The position numbers were made by a program, and so were the translations under genes. This document shows, piece by piece, positions 8,346-18,609 of a DNA stretch of 64,000 nucleotides (the stretch's first letter is position 1; every line of letters begins with the position of its first letter). Source of the DNA: Timaviella obliquedivisa GSE-PSE-MK23-08B (GTDB lineage Bacteria > Cyanobacteriota > Cyanobacteriia > Elainellales > Elainellaceae); contig JAHHII010000004.1 of NCBI GenBank assembly GCA_019358855.1, forward strand, positions 372,001-436,000, in the 5' to 3' direction. The notes below the pieces were generated by a model. That model ran no database searches, had not been told where the DNA came from, and worked only from the letters and a program-made list of their open reading frames with translations.

Positions 8346-9146
8346 CTACTCCTTACCTGATCCTGGCTCATTCAGTAGGCGGTTCGCTTCAGCCTTTACC
8401 GTGTCGGGCAAAACCTTGCTAACAGCACCCTGAACTTTAGTCATCAAAGATTCTGCTAAAATTCCGTCTTTACCTGACATTAGGGCTTCAAACCCCTGTT
8501 TAGCAACTTCAGCCGGGTCGTCTTTCTTCATCGCACCTAATCTTGTATCATCTAAACCAGCACGATCAAAAAAGTTGGTGTCAGTCGGACCCGGCATGAG
8601 CGCAGTCACAGTTACACCCGTGTCTTTCAACTCGTTACGAATAGCCTCAGAGAAGGAATGAACGAATGCTTTGGAGGCAGCATAAACTGCCTGAAAGGGG
8701 CTAGGAGTTTGAGACGCGATCGATGATGTGAAGAGAATCTTGCCTTCACCGCGATCGACCATATCTTTCACGACCCGTTTGGCAAGATGAACCGTGGAGG
8801 CAATGTTAAGCTCAATTAAATTGAGTTCTGCTTGCAAGTCGGTTTTAGAAAACTCACCACCAACCCCAACTCCTGCATTAATCGCGATCGCATCTACAGG
8901 TCGTCCCACCGTCTGAATTTGGCTATAAAGCGTCTCGACTCCATCATAGGTAGCCAGGTCAGCCTGCACAGTTTGAACTTTAGCACCCAGCCCACTCAAT
9001 GCTTGAGCCACCTCATCAATGCTGGAACCCGTAGACGTAACAACTAGATCAAACCCATTCTGAGCAAACTGTTTAGCAAGCTCATAGCCAATACCACTAG
9101 AAGCACCCGTAACCACAGCCAAAGGACGAGTTAATAGATTATTCAC
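8346..9146 (-). CDS. Short-chain dehydrogenase/reductase
   Basis: A classical SDR of 266 residues with the NAD(P) motif TGASSGIG at 13-20, INAG at 89-92, catalytic Ser in LFTSSIAS and YAASK (Tyr155, Lys159). It resembles the broad DltE/YqjQ group; substrate unknown. The start is GTG 9146, supported by AGGAG on the minus strand 9 nt upstream. There is no membrane segment. Neighbouring genes do not suggest a pathway. Confidence 0.88.
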   Translation of the reverse strand: MNNLLTRPLAVVTGASSGIGYELAKQFAQNGFDLVVTSTGSSIDEVAQALSGLGAKVQTVQADLATYDGVETLYSQIQTVGRPVDAIAINAGVGVGGEFSKTDLQAELNLIELNIASTVHLAKRVVKDMVDRGEGKILFTSSIASQTPSPFQAVYAASKAFVHSFSEAIRNELKDTGVTVTALMPGPTDTNFFDRAGLDDTRLGAMKKDDPAEVAKQGFEALMSGKDGILAESLMTKVQGAVSKVLPDTVKAEANRLLNEPGSGKE

Positions 9147-9538
9147 GATCGGTCACTCCTGTTAGTGTACTTAAATTACTACTCAAGTTATCTTTACGGG
9201 GTTTAGTTCTATGCTTCATCCAGTCATTGAGTGCTTTTTCATCGTGTGAAATTGTGCGCCATAAATCTATCCCAGCGACGATGGATCTTAATTTTAGGGA
9301 CGATGAATTACTGTACAAACAGGACTATTTTGAGACAAAAAATTGAGTGCGATATGCACAAAAGAAAACCCTACAGGCACTTAACGTAATCCCGTACAAA
9401 TCAATTTATAGGGCTACAAGCAAACTTTCCTCTAGCGTTAGAGAGATGTTTAACTAACTAGATGCGTGGAGAGGGGAATCGCTAAATCTTTAATATCGAG
9501 TAATCTGCAATCTTTTTCTGAGCAGGCATTAAACTTTT
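9147..9538. other. Intergenic region, no gene seen
   Basis: This 392-bp AT-rich spacer lies between two minus-strand genes and must hold the SDR promoter. I found no RNA gene, intact small ORF or convincing hairpin. Confidence 0.4.
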
Positions 9539-10126
9539 TCACTCAATGTTAGCGATCGCCTCTCCAATCACAACATCCTCATAAATTTCTTCGATCGTGG
9601 TGTAAAAGTCCACGCTCTTAAGATGAACTTTGTCACCCAGCTTGTAAGACTGTAAAACCCAAAATCCTTCATCGTTGCGCCGAAAACAATCAAGCCGTTG
9701 TCTAGTTTGGCTAATTAAAACATACTCTATTAACGTTTCCATTTCTTGATAGTCGGCAAACTTATCGCCTCGATCAAAGGCTTCTGTAGAATCAGACAAC
9801 ACTTCTATAATTAGACAGGGATAGCATTTAAAGAGAGTCATGGAGCGATCGCGATCGTCGCAAGTCACCATCACATCAGGATACAAAAAACGATTCGACC
9901 TGTTAAGCCGAGCCTTCATATCTGCCATAAATACTCGACAGCCGCTTCCCCGCACGTGAGTTCGTAGAAGAGACGCGCAGTTAAGTGAAATAGTCACGTG
10001 GGCATCAGAAGCCCCTGCCATCGCGTACACATCGCCATCAAAATATTCGTGTTTAACGAGACTAGTGGCTTCTTTTTCTAGATATTCATCCGGAGAAATG
10101 AAAGGATAGCTTTGGTTAGCAACCAT
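9539..10126 (-). CDS. Uma2-family (DUF820) nuclease-fold protein
   Basis: A 195-residue protein with the canonical order: SPDEYLEKEATS, HEYFDGDVYAMAGAS, RVFMADMKARL, RFLYPDVMVTCDDRD (conserved Asp) and CLIIEVLSDST (conserved Glu), then EYVLISQTRQRLDCFRR. These match the core of Uma2 proteins, which share the PD-(D/E)XK fold. It is intact and lacks the coiled-coil tail of the copy at 4489. It stands alone, with its promoter facing the ABC-2 permease gene. Confidence 0.88.
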   Translation of the reverse strand: MVANQSYPFISPDEYLEKEATSLVKHEYFDGDVYAMAGASDAHVTISLNCASLLRTHVRGSGCRVFMADMKARLNRSNRFLYPDVMVTCDDRDRSMTLFKCYPCLIIEVLSDSTEAFDRGDKFADYQEMETLIEYVLISQTRQRLDCFRRNDEGFWVLQSYKLGDKVHLKSVDFYTTIEEIYEDVVIGEAIANIE

Positions 10127-10274
10127 AGTTTGGGGGCGCTAGGAAAATAGGAATGCAGTTTGATTCGCCCCTTAATTGTATTGCATGAGCCAGCCGCTGA
10201 TATTGCTCCATCATCGTGTTATAGATGTAAAGGCTTGCTTAACAGTTCACTGAATATTCTTAACGGTATCTCCT

Positions 10275-11090
10275 GTGGCTTCTCAGTCTTCACTTCACTT
10301 CAACCAAAGATTCACTCCATCATTGGGTAACCTTTTGTCTGATAGCCTCACCGTGTTTTGGGGCGATTGGCTTGATCTGCGAGTTCGCATTCTCCAAGTT
10401 GTTGCTTCCGGCTTAATTTCGCCGCTAATCTACATTTTGGCGTTTGGGTTAGGTCTGGGCAGCGCGCTCACTGTGAAGCCGCCTGTGGGTGATACCTACC
10501 TTCAGTTCATTTTGCCAGGGATGGTAGCGTTATCTTCTATGACCATTAGCTTTGGCGGTACGACGTTTTCAATCTGCGGCGAGCGGCTTTACTCTAAAAC
10601 TTTTGAAGAAATTTTGCTTTTGCCTGTGAGTCCTTTAGCGCTGTTCCTTGGCAAAATGCTAGCGGGTATTGTCCGAGGGCTATTAACGTCTTCTTCGGTG
10701 CTGCTATTGGCAATATTGTTTACAGGACAATGGAATTTTCTGAACCCACTGTTTTTACTAATTCTTGTTCTCAACTGTGCAGTTTTCTCAGGATTGGGTG
10801 TCATTGTAGGACTGAATGTTAAGTCATTGGAAGGTGTAGGGATTTTGAACAATTTTTTAATTGTGCCAATGTCTTTTCTAGGCGCAACCTTTTTTGACCC
10901 TGGCACTTTACCGATCGCCCTAAAATTTATCGTCTATCTGTTGCCATTGACCTATACTAGCTTGGGTCTAAGAGCAGCGGCTTACCTACCATTTAACCAG
11001 TTTCCCTGGTATGTTTTGCCAATTTTGCTGGTCGTGGCAATGGTTCTTTGCTTCATTGGAGCCCGTCAGTTTTCTAGTCAAAAAGACTAG
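10275..11090 (+). CDS. ABC-2 type transporter permease
   Basis: A membrane protein of 271 residues with about six hydrophobic segments, including [19 protein letters not shown] and the C-terminal [18 protein letters not shown]. The motif pattern ([20 protein letters not shown], then [17 protein letters not shown]) is that of ABC-2 permeases, as in drug or polysaccharide exporters. The start is GTG 10275. No ATPase gene is adjacent, so its partner is encoded elsewhere. The cargo is unknown. Confidence 0.88.
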   Translation: MASQSSLHFNQRFTPSLGNLLSDSLTVFWGDWLDLRVRILQVVASGLISPLIYILAFGLGLGSALTVKPPVGDTYLQFILPGMVALSSMTISFGGTTFSICGERLYSKTFEEILLLPVSPLALFLGKMLAGIVRGLLTSSSVLLLAILFTGQWNFLNPLFLLILVLNCAVFSGLGVIVGLNVKSLEGVGILNNFLIVPMSFLGATFFDPGTLPIALKFIVYLLPLTYTSLGLRAAAYLPFNQFPWYVLPILLVVAMVLCFIGARQFSSQKD

Positions 11091-11161
11091 CCAGAATAGG
11101 CACGAGAGCGTTACTCTTGCTTGTCTATCCTTCACTATTTACCTCTTATTCCTGTATATCT

Positions 11162-12667
11162 ATGGCTTCTGATGATTTGCGTGCCACTCGCCTTGAAAAA
11201 GTTTCTCAGCTTAAAGCGCTAGGACTCAATCCTTACGCTTATCGGTGGGATGTCACCCATCAGGCACAGGCGTTGCAAGAGCAATATTGTGAACTAGCGG
11301 ATGGGGAAGAGGTTGATGTGGAAGTGGCGATCGCCGGACGCATCCTGACGCGCCGAGTATTTGGCAAACTCGCTTTTTTCACGCTGCAAGATGAGACAGG
11401 CACCATTCAGCTTTACCTCGACAAAGCCCAAATTGAAGCAGCAATGCCAGACTTACCAGATGCCTTTAGCCACCTAAAGCAACTCACCGATGCAGGTGAC
11501 ATTTTGGGCGTTAAGGGCAATATTAAACGCACCGAGAAGGGTGAGCTATCAGTCAAGGTGAGCCAATACAGCATCCTCACCAAATCACTGTTGCCATTGC
11601 CCGACAAGTGGCACGGTTTAACAGACGTAGAAAAACGCTATCGTCAGCGCTACGTAGACCTGATCGTGAATCCAGAGGTGCAGCAAACCTTCCGGCGACG
11701 GGCACTCATTACCGCTTCGATCCGTAGGATGCTGAACCTTAAAAACTTTATTGAAATTGAAACACCCGTCTTGCAGTCTGAGGCAGGCGGTGCAGATGCT
11801 CGTCCCTTCGTTACCTATCACAACACGCTGGAGATGGACTTGTATCTAAGAATTGCGACCGAACTACACCTGAAGCGGCTGGTAGTCGGCGGATTTGAGC
11901 GCGTGTTTGAAATGGGGCGAATTTTCCGCAATGAAGGCGTTTCGACGCGGCATAACCCTGAGTTTACTTCTATCGAAATTTATCAGGCATATGGCGACTA
12001 CGAAGACATGATGACGCTGACAGAGGAAATGATTACAACTCCGGCACAAGAAGTTTTGAAGACTTTGCAGATTACTTATCAGGGTGAGGCGATCGATCTC
12101 ACTCCGCCGTGGCGCAAAGTAACCATGCATGATCTGGTTAAAGAGCACACAGGGTTGGACTTTGAAGCATTTACAACCCTAGAGGAAGCAAAAGCCGCAG
12201 CAAAAGCCGCAGGAATTCATGGCACTGAAGACTGTGAGGCGATCGGCAAGCTGTTAAACGAAGCCTTTGAGCAAAGGGTAGAAGCCACCCTCATTCAGCC
12301 AACGTTCGTCACCGATTACCCAGTGGAAATTTCGCCCCTCGCTAAGCCTCACCGCAGCAAGCCTGGACTAGTGGAACGGTTTGAGCTATTTATCGTAGGG
12401 CGAGAAACTGCCAATGGTTTCTCAGAGTTAACTGACCCGATTGATCAGCGGGAGCGACTAGAGGCACAGGCAGCGCGGAAAGCTGAGGGTGACTTAGAGG
12501 CACAAGGTGTAGATGAGGACTTTTTGACAGCGCTGGAGTATGGAATGCCGCCTACAGTGGGCATGGGCATGGGCATCGATCGCCTGGTGATGCTGCTATG
12601 CGATTGTGCCAGCATTCGAGATGCGATCGCCTTTCCGCTCCTCAAGCCCGAAGTCGGGGAGGCTTAA
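11162..12667 (+). CDS. lysS: Lysyl-tRNA synthetase, class II
   Basis: The enzyme charges tRNA-Lys. It has an N-terminal OB-fold anticodon domain ([20 protein letters not shown]), motif 1 around [10 protein letters not shown], motif 2 at [15 protein letters not shown], and motif 3 at [12 protein letters not shown] near the C-terminus. I chose ATG 11162 because it gives the usual N-terminus and 501 residues; the frame is open further upstream. The stop overlaps the convergent glyoxalase-like gene by 4 bp. Confidence 0.96.
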   Translation: MASDDLRATRLEKVSQLKALGLNPYAYRWDVTHQAQALQEQYCELADGEEVDVEVAIAGRILTRRVFGKLAFFTLQDETGTIQLYLDKAQIEAAMPDLPDAFSHLKQLTDAGDILGVKGNIKRTEKGELSVKVSQYSILTKSLLPLPDKWHGLTDVEKRYRQRYVDLIVNPEVQQTFRRRALITASIRRMLNLKNFIEIETPVLQSEAGGADARPFVTYHNTLEMDLYLRIATELHLKRLVVGGFERVFEMGRIFRNEGVSTRHNPEFTSIEIYQAYGDYEDMMTLTEEMITTPAQEVLKTLQITYQGEAIDLTPPWRKVTMHDLVKEHTGLDFEAFTTLEEAKAAAKAAGIHGTEDCEAIGKLLNEAFEQRVEATLIQPTFVTDYPVEISPLAKPHRSKPGLVERFELFIVGRETANGFSELTDPIDQRERLEAQAARKAEGDLEAQGVDEDFLTALEYGMPPTVGMGMGIDRLVMLLCDCASIRDAIAFPLLKPEVGEA

Positions 12668-13245
12668 TTCGAGACTTCCGCCATCTCAATCACTCGCCCA
12701 TCCAAATCCTTGACCAAAAAGTTCAAAGGCTTTTCCCGCCGAATCTTATACTTCACACGGTAAGACTGGGTCCGCATGAGCAACAGTTCCAAGCAATCGT
12801 GATCAAAGCAAACGTGGCGCTGCCGATCTTTCTGCCCCAGACTTGCCCCCGAAATAACGTGCAACTGAGTGTTTTTCTTAAGCTGATACCAAAGCCCCTC
12901 TGGATTGGTGAAGCTCGTGGTGGCAGGTCGCCCGATCGCCGCTGAAGCATACATCGGGTCAATCCCAACGGTTCCTAAGGTTTGTTCGTAGTTGTAGTAG
13001 TAGTGCAGTGGCACATCTGCCACCGTTAAGTCCAGCAGCCCTTCATAAAATCTTTTTGCCAACTCTAGGTCAGATACCATAATGGTATGGACTTTGGGAG
13101 CGCTTGTTAAAAACATCCACATTGCCCCAGCATAGGCAACCAACAGCGCCACCATGATGCCTTGAGTAGAAAGCAAGCTGTCGAGGGGAAGGAACGTTGC
13201 TAAAGTCTGAAACATAGATGAGGTAAGAGTACTAGCAATGACCAT
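12664..13245 (-). CDS. Glyoxalase/VOC-fold protein with N-terminal hydrophobic segment
   Basis: After a leader and a hydrophobic stretch ([18 protein letters not shown]) comes a vicinal-oxygen-chelate-like domain: [20 protein letters not shown], then [14 protein letters not shown] and [19 protein letters not shown]. The membrane segment suggests a thylakoid or plasma-membrane anchor. Similar proteins are conserved in cyanobacteria as glyoxalase-like, with no proven reaction. The start may be 13245 or the internal ATG at 13215 ([14 protein letters not shown]); neither has a clear Shine-Dalgarno sequence. The 3' end overlaps lysS. Confidence 0.75.
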   Translation of the reverse strand: MVIASTLTSSMFQTLATFLPLDSLLSTQGIMVALLVAYAGAMWMFLTSAPKVHTIMVSDLELAKRFYEGLLDLTVADVPLHYYYNYEQTLGTVGIDPMYASAAIGRPATTSFTNPEGLWYQLKKNTQLHVISGASLGQKDRQRHVCFDHDCLELLLMRTQSYRVKYKIRREKPLNFLVKDLDGRVIEMAEVSN

Positions 13246-13480
13246 GAATGGAAATAAAGCGGCTTTGAATAAGTTTGCAACTACAGATTCAAATCACAAT
13301 GAACCTAGGTAGAGGCTCTTTATAGCCCCTAGTCTACCAAGGACTTCCCAATTTCGTCTAAATCTCAACGTCTGCTTTAGTTCAGAACATTAGATAATAG
13401 AGTGAATCAAACCTGGTATTGTCTTCGGACTTGCGCCGTCTTAATCAGGAATTTTTGAACTGGAATCAAGAGGGATATCG

Positions 13481-14176
13481 ATGGCAGGGCAATTATTATT
13501 AGTAGACGACGAACCCGGCTTACGGCAGGCAGTCCAAGCCTATCTGGAAGAAGATGGCTTTACAGTACATGTTGCCAGTAACGCGCGGGAGGGATGGGAT
13601 ATGTTGCAGCGCATTTCCCCCGACCTAGTCATTTCTGACATTATGATGCCGCAGGTCGATGGCTACCAATTTCTCAAGCAGCTTCGAGAAGATCCTCGGT
13701 TTGAGGCATTGCCTGTCATCTTCCTCACGGCGCGAGGCATGACGTCCGATCGCATTTCGGGTTACAACGCAGGGTGCGATGCCTATATCTCTAAGCCTTT
13801 TGACCCGGATGAATTAGTGGCGATCGTCACTAGCATTCTAGAGCGTCGAGCGGCTGCAAGTAAGGTCGCGGCGGGCGATGGCGAAGAAATCGACATTGCC
13901 GACTTAGCCAAACAAATGGCAGAGATTAAAGCCATGCTGACTCAACGCAGCGGCATTGTCCAAACGCCTTCTCCCATTAAAATAGACTTTACGCCGCGTG
14001 AACAAAGCGTTCTAGAACTGGTGGCGCAAGGGCTAATGAACAAAGAAATTGCTCGACGGCTAGAAACGAGCGTCCGCAATGTGGAGAAGTACGTAAGTCG
14101 CTTGTTTAGCAAGACGGGAACGAATAGCCGTACAGAGCTAGTGCGCTATGCATTAGAGCATGGCTTGGCGAACTAG
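13481..14176 (+). CDS. NarL/LuxR-type response regulator, Rre1/Ycf29-like
   Basis: The receiver domain (about 1-122) has acidic DD at 9-10, phospho-acceptor Asp53 in VISDIMMP, Thr in FLTARG and Lys in SKPFDP. A linker leads to a C-terminal LuxR-type helix-turn-helix (FTPREQSVLELVAQGLMNKE, then NVEKYVSRLFSKTG). Architecture and sequence fit the cyanobacterial Rre1/Ycf29 group, a stress-responsive regulator. The cognate kinase is not adjacent. The convergent neighbour is a Ser/Thr kinase. Confidence 0.85.
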   Translation: MAGQLLLVDDEPGLRQAVQAYLEEDGFTVHVASNAREGWDMLQRISPDLVISDIMMPQVDGYQFLKQLREDPRFEALPVIFLTARGMTSDRISGYNAGCDAYISKPFDPDELVAIVTSILERRAAASKVAAGDGEEIDIADLAKQMAEIKAMLTQRSGIVQTPSPIKIDFTPREQSVLELVAQGLMNKEIARRLETSVRNVEKYVSRLFSKTGTNSRTELVRYALEHGLAN

Positions 14177-14196
14177 GCTTTCCATATCATTTTCAT

Positions 14197-16206
14197 TTAC
14201 TGTTTAATCTGCCAGATTCTGATGGTTTTGCTGCCGCTGCCTGTGGCGATCGCTCCCTCTAGGCTAACCACAAAATAGTTAATCTCTTCCTCGTAGCCTG
14301 TTAGCGTTTGCTTTACTTGCCCTGTTTCCAAATCCCAAATTTTGAGAGTTTGATCCCCACCGCCACTAATTAAGGTTTTACCATCGGGTTTGAGAACGAT
14401 CGCATTAATAACACCGTTCTGTTTGGTTAAGGTACGCGGTGCGGCAGCGTTGTCTAAATCCCAGATTTTAATAGTTTTGTCGGCGCTGCTGCTAATCAAG
14501 GTACTGCCATCAGGGCTAACCGCCAACGCATTGACAAAGCTAGTATGACCTTTGAAGGTGCGAACATTCTTGCCAGTGTCAACTTCCCATTGTTGGATAA
14601 TGTTGTCCACACCACCACTAAAGAGCGATCGCCCATTGGGGCTAAAGACCACTCCATTCACAAAGTCTTTGTGCCCCATCAATGTCCGTATGGCAGTACC
14701 CGTTGTTAAATCCCAAAGTCTGACTGTTTTATCTGCACTTCCACTTGCCAGAATTTTACCGTCGGGGCTAATATCTAGGGCGTTGATATAGCCTTGATGC
14801 CCTTGCAGGGTCTTAAGTTCTTTTCTAGAGGCTAAATCCCAAAGTTTGATAGTAGTTTCGGAACTGCCACTCACCAAAGTTTTTCCATCAGGCGTGATGG
14901 CGATCGCATTAATATAGCCTGTGTGTCCCATTAGAGTCTGAAGAGGTTTTCCAGTCTCAAAATTCCACAGTCGAATACTACTATCGGCGCTACCACTCAC
15001 TAAAGTTTTTCCATCGGGGCTAAGGGCAAGGCAATTGACGAAACTTGTGTGCCCTTTCAACTCCCTGAAACCAGAAATTTTTTCGGTACGATGATTTGAA
15101 AAAAATTGAGCATAGTAGGTTTGCTTCAGTCCGTAGCCACCAATCATCAGGATGGTCAGAGCAATCGCGCCTCCTAGCCACCAGGGTTTTCCTGCTTTTT
15201 GAATTACTTCACCTTGACGCACTGTCTCTTTATTGATCCGTCTGACAATAGTAGAAGGCGTGAGTTGTGTCGGATGGAGTTGCTCAGCCACACCGATCGC
15301 CAGTTTTGGTAGCGTATCGAGAATTTCTTGAGTATCTTGGGGGCGATCGCAGACTCGGTTAGCAACCAATCGATCAATAAAATCTGCAAACGCAGGCGAT
15401 AAATTAGGCGCATATTTTCGCCAAGTTAGCTCATTGTTAAAATAATCGTACATCCCTATATCAGTTGGCTGGCTACCTGTGAGCAGATAGATTAAAGTGC
15501 AGCCCAAAGCATAAAAATCAGACTGAGGAACAGCCTGTCCTTTTTCTTGCTCTGGCGGTGTATAGCCTGCCGAACTAATGCGAGTAATACCGCCCGTTTT
15601 ACCCACCTGCTCTAGATAAGTGAACGTCATTTCGCGGGCAGTGCCAAAATCAACCAGAACGATTTGTCCAGTCGATCGCAGCATAATATTCTCAGGCTTA
15701 ATATCTCGATGGAAATAATTTTTTTGGTGTACTAAGTGGAGTACCTCTACCAATTGCTTCAACCAGTTCAAAGCCTGTTTCTCGCCAATGGGATTATGCC
15801 CTTGTTGTCGCATCCACTCGCGTAAGTTCAACCCATCAATTTTTTCCATCATTAAGCAATGCAGTGGATCATGGCTGCCATGAGGAAAGTATTGAAAATA
15901 TCCATCCGACTCTATCGCCGGAACGCTAGGATGAGCTAACTGACTTAGAACTAATGCCTCTTGGCGAAACAAATCTACTGCTTTTGAGTTGTTTCCGTAT
16001 TCTGGCTTTAAAACTTTGAGCAACTTAGGCACGCCGCGCTCAAATGCCTCGTAAACAATGCCAAAGCCACTCTTATTATTAATAAGGCGCATAACACGGT
16101 AGCGCCCTTGCAAGAGTAACTCTGAACGGCAGCTTTGGCAAAATAGCTGAACCTCGTTCTCTGGGTGCTCAGGCTGAGGACATTGGGGGTTAATACAAAG
16201 GCTCAT
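14197..16206 (-). CDS. Serine/threonine protein kinase with zinc ribbon and seven WD40 repeats
   Basis: Domains in order are: a zinc-ribbon-like N-terminus (Cys4, 9, 23, 26); a Hanks-type kinase at ~36-300 with Lys64 in LLKVLK, HRDIKPEN at 166-173 and DFG at 186-188; one membrane helix at ~342-360; and seven WD40 units from ~381 to the end, each with GH and WD-type landmarks. The propeller is predicted to lie across the membrane from the kinase. Such kinase-WD40 fusions are typical of filamentous cyanobacteria. The last two repeats are more diverged (GH is lost in LTKQ and LTGY). Substrates are unknown. Confidence 0.93.
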   Translation of the reverse strand: MSLCINPQCPQPEHPENEVQLFCQSCRSELLLQGRYRVMRLINNKSGFGIVYEAFERGVPKLLKVLKPEYGNNSKAVDLFRQEALVLSQLAHPSVPAIESDGYFQYFPHGSHDPLHCLMMEKIDGLNLREWMRQQGHNPIGEKQALNWLKQLVEVLHLVHQKNYFHRDIKPENIMLRSTGQIVLVDFGTAREMTFTYLEQVGKTGGITRISSAGYTPPEQEKGQAVPQSDFYALGCTLIYLLTGSQPTDIGMYDYFNNELTWRKYAPNLSPAFADFIDRLVANRVCDRPQDTQEILDTLPKLAIGVAEQLHPTQLTPSTIVRRINKETVRQGEVIQKAGKPWWLGGAIALTILMIGGYGLKQTYYAQFFSNHRTEKISGFRELKGHTSFVNCLALSPDGKTLVSGSADSSIRLWNFETGKPLQTLMGHTGYINAIAITPDGKTLVSGSSETTIKLWDLASRKELKTLQGHQGYINALDISPDGKILASGSADKTVRLWDLTTGTAIRTLMGHKDFVNGVVFSPNGRSLFSGGVDNIIQQWEVDTGKNVRTFKGHTSFVNALAVSPDGSTLISSSADKTIKIWDLDNAAAPRTLTKQNGVINAIVLKPDGKTLISGGGDQTLKIWDLETGQVKQTLTGYEEEINYFVVSLEGAIATGSGSKTIRIWQIKQ

Positions 16207-16345
16207 GGGAAACTGGCTTGTAGATGCATCTAGATAAGGGCAAAGCTTACGATATCAATATACCCAGAGGGATAAATTCTACGACTTGTTCACGGGTAGC
16301 TTGTTTATCAGTCAGATTTATTGGTCAGATCAGGGAGCAACAGGC

Positions 16346-17275
16346 ATGACAGAATTTCAGCAATCCTTAGCAGATCTCTCGAAGGCAGAGGTCTGGAATT
16401 TGCCCCTTGGCTCACAGCGTGATTGGGTTTGGAGAGGTTGGCAAGTTCGCTATACCCATCTTCGGGGCGGCAAAGACCACGCGCCGATGCTCTTGCTTCA
16501 CGGGTTTGGTTCGGCTCTGACCCAATGGCAAGAAAACTTTGTGCCTCTTAGCCAATTGCGCACTGTCTATGCCTTGGATCTCCTAGGATTTGGGGGTTCG
16601 GAAAAGGCGACTGCACCTTATAAAATTAGCTTTTGGGTCGAGCAGGTTTACGAGTTTTGGCGCACTTTTATTCATCAGCCTATTGTGCTGGTAGGGCATT
16701 CTCTGGGGGCATTGGTGGCATTGGCAGCGGCGATCGCTCATCCTGAAATGGTGCAAAATTTGGTGTTGGTTACCTTGCCTGCTGCCCGACAAGAGCTATT
16801 GCCCACCCTACCTCACTGGCTCCAATCGATCGCGGGCGAAGCCGAAAGTTTCTTTGCCTCTCCTTTGTTGATAGGAGTGTTGTTTCAATTGATCAGCCGA
16901 CCCAAAGTGATTCGGGCAATTTTGCGAACGATCTATGTCAACAAAGACCGGGTGACAGAAGAATTGGTAGAAAGCTTCCTGGCACCAGGGCGCGATCGTG
17001 GGGCAGCCCAAACCCTGAGCCGCCTCACCAAAGCCAGAACCCAAAACGACTTTAGCCCCCTCACTAAAGAACTGTTGCCTCAAGTTCAAGTCCCCACGCT
17101 TGTCCTTTGGGGCACCGAAGATCGAGTCATTCCCCTAACTTGGGGGAGACAACTCCCGGCTCTTAACCCACTCCTCAAGCTAGTCGAAATTCCTAATGGG
17201 GGTCACTGTGCTTATGATGAGTGCGCTGAACGGGTAAATGAGGAGATTCTGGTGTGGTTACAAGATAGTGTTTAA
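16346..17275 (+). CDS. Alpha/beta-fold hydrolase
   Basis: A soluble alpha/beta hydrolase of 309 residues: LLHGFGSALTQW (oxyanion region), the nucleophile elbow VGHSLGA, an acid in LWGTEDRVIPL and His in NGGHCAYDE. The catalytic triad is complete. The group includes esterases and haloperoxidase-like proteins; the substrate cannot be told. I chose ATG 16346, as the frame is open upstream only through a TTG. The accessory patch with the insertion element begins about 100 bp downstream. Confidence 0.9.
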   Translation: MTEFQQSLADLSKAEVWNLPLGSQRDWVWRGWQVRYTHLRGGKDHAPMLLLHGFGSALTQWQENFVPLSQLRTVYALDLLGFGGSEKATAPYKISFWVEQVYEFWRTFIHQPIVLVGHSLGALVALAAAIAHPEMVQNLVLVTLPAARQELLPTLPHWLQSIAGEAESFFASPLLIGVLFQLISRPKVIRAILRTIYVNKDRVTEELVESFLAPGRDRGAAQTLSRLTKARTQNDFSPLTKELLPQVQVPTLVLWGTEDRVIPLTWGRQLPALNPLLKLVEIPNGGHCAYDECAERVNEEILVWLQDSV

Positions 17276-17406
17276 GAAGGGGATCTTTTTAACGGATGTT
17301 CACCCAGAGCAAAAAGCGCGCGGCGTAGATTCATTAAGCCTTGTCGATTTAGGGAGTTGCAATTAAATAACGCCCCGAATCGCCCCCTAAATCCCCCATT
17401 TTGGGG

Positions 17407-18560
17407 CAGGGCTGATCTACTGATGAGAGAAAATACATACTGAAAGAGTCTTCTCGTTGGAGTTTACGCTCATGAACCTCATCCAGCATCTTCAGACCGT
17501 CCGAGACTATCGCACGCAACCCGAATATCCCCTCTGGGTCATTTTGGTCTTAGTGATCATGGGCACCATGAGTGGCTCTACAGGCTATCGCCCCCTGGCT
17601 GATTTCGTTGAGCGGCATCAAAGCGACCTTTTAGATCTCATGGGTCTGCCTCAAGAGAGACTCCCGAGTTTATCGACCTTGCGACGGATCATGGTGCGAG
17701 TCGATTTTGTCTCCTTCACCGAGGCGTTTAATCAGTGGGCACAAGAGCACTGTCCACCCGCCCCCACTGAGCAAGTTGCGGTGGATGGCAAAGGCATCAA
17801 AGCCAGCTTGCAAGATTATGACCAGTCTTATCAAGACTTTGTCAGTGTCGTTTCCGCCTTCAGTGTTCAGCAGGGCGTGGTGCTAGGCTTAGAGCCAATG
17901 CGCAATGGTGAGTGTAGTGAAATCAAGACCGCTCAAGTGTTGCTAGAGAAACTGCAACTCCAGGGTGTTTGCTTCAGTCTCGATGCCCTCCATACTCAAA
18001 AAAAACAACGCAGCAGATCATTGCCAGTGGCAATGATTACTTGATTACGGTGAAAGGCAACCAGCAGACTTTGTTTAACCAGTTGCAGACTCAGTTTGAA
18101 CAACTGCCACCGCTCAGTGTTGACCATCAAAGTGAACGGACGCGGGATCGAGTGACGCACCGTCGGGTCAGCGTTTTAGACCAAATTCCCGCCCTCGACC
18201 CGCAATGGATGGGCATCCAACGGATTGTTCGAGTGGAGCGAACAGGCACTCGGGCGGGCAAACCCTATGATGAGACAATGTTTTACATCAGTTCTTTGAG
18301 GTTAGATGCGGCGGGTTTTGCCCAACAGATTCGAGGGCACTGGCAAATAGAGAATCGGCTGCACTGGGTCAAAGATGTAGTGCTGAAAGAGGATGAATCG
18401 CCTCTCTGTGATGGCAATGCCTCGGTCAATTTTGGAATTGTCCGCACTTTCGGAGTCAATCTTTTTCGGCTCAATGGGTTTGATTCCATCACGAAAGGAC
18501 TGCGCTTCCTTGCCCATGATGTCGGGAAGCTATTTTCCTTCTTTCAATAGATCAGCCCTG
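17407..18560 (+). mobile_element. ISAs1-family-like insertion sequence
   Basis: The ends carry inverted repeats: CAGGGCTGATCTA at 17407-17419 and its complement TAGATCAGCCCTG at 18548-18560. They are flanked by the direct repeat CCATTTTGGGG (17396-17406 and 18561-18571), a target duplication of 9-11 bp depending on where the ends are drawn. The length is about 1.15 kb with one transposase gene, interrupted by a frameshift. Family assignment rests on the transposase. Confidence 0.88.
17472..18550 (+). pseudogene. ISAs1-like DDE transposase, split by a frameshift at an A8 run
   Basis: The N-terminal part (HLQTVRDYRTQPEYPLWVIL, then GTMSGSTGYRPLADF) is the DDE_Tnp_1-associated region of ISAs1 transposases, followed by VAVDGKGIKAS with the first catalytic Asp. 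The frame ends at 18044. The C-terminal part (GNDYLITVKGNQ, HWQIENRLHWVKDVV with the catalytic Glu region) continues in another frame to 18550. The two parts join at eight A residues (17998-18005): a -1 shift there gives the continuous family sequence HTQKKTTQQII. It is either inactivated by loss of one A or expressed by slippage. I chose ATG 17472; a TTG lies at 17457. Confidence 0.85.
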
Positions 18561-18609
18561 CCATTTTGGGGGACTTTGAAAGGTTCGGAAGTCCCCCAAA
18601 ATGGGGGAT

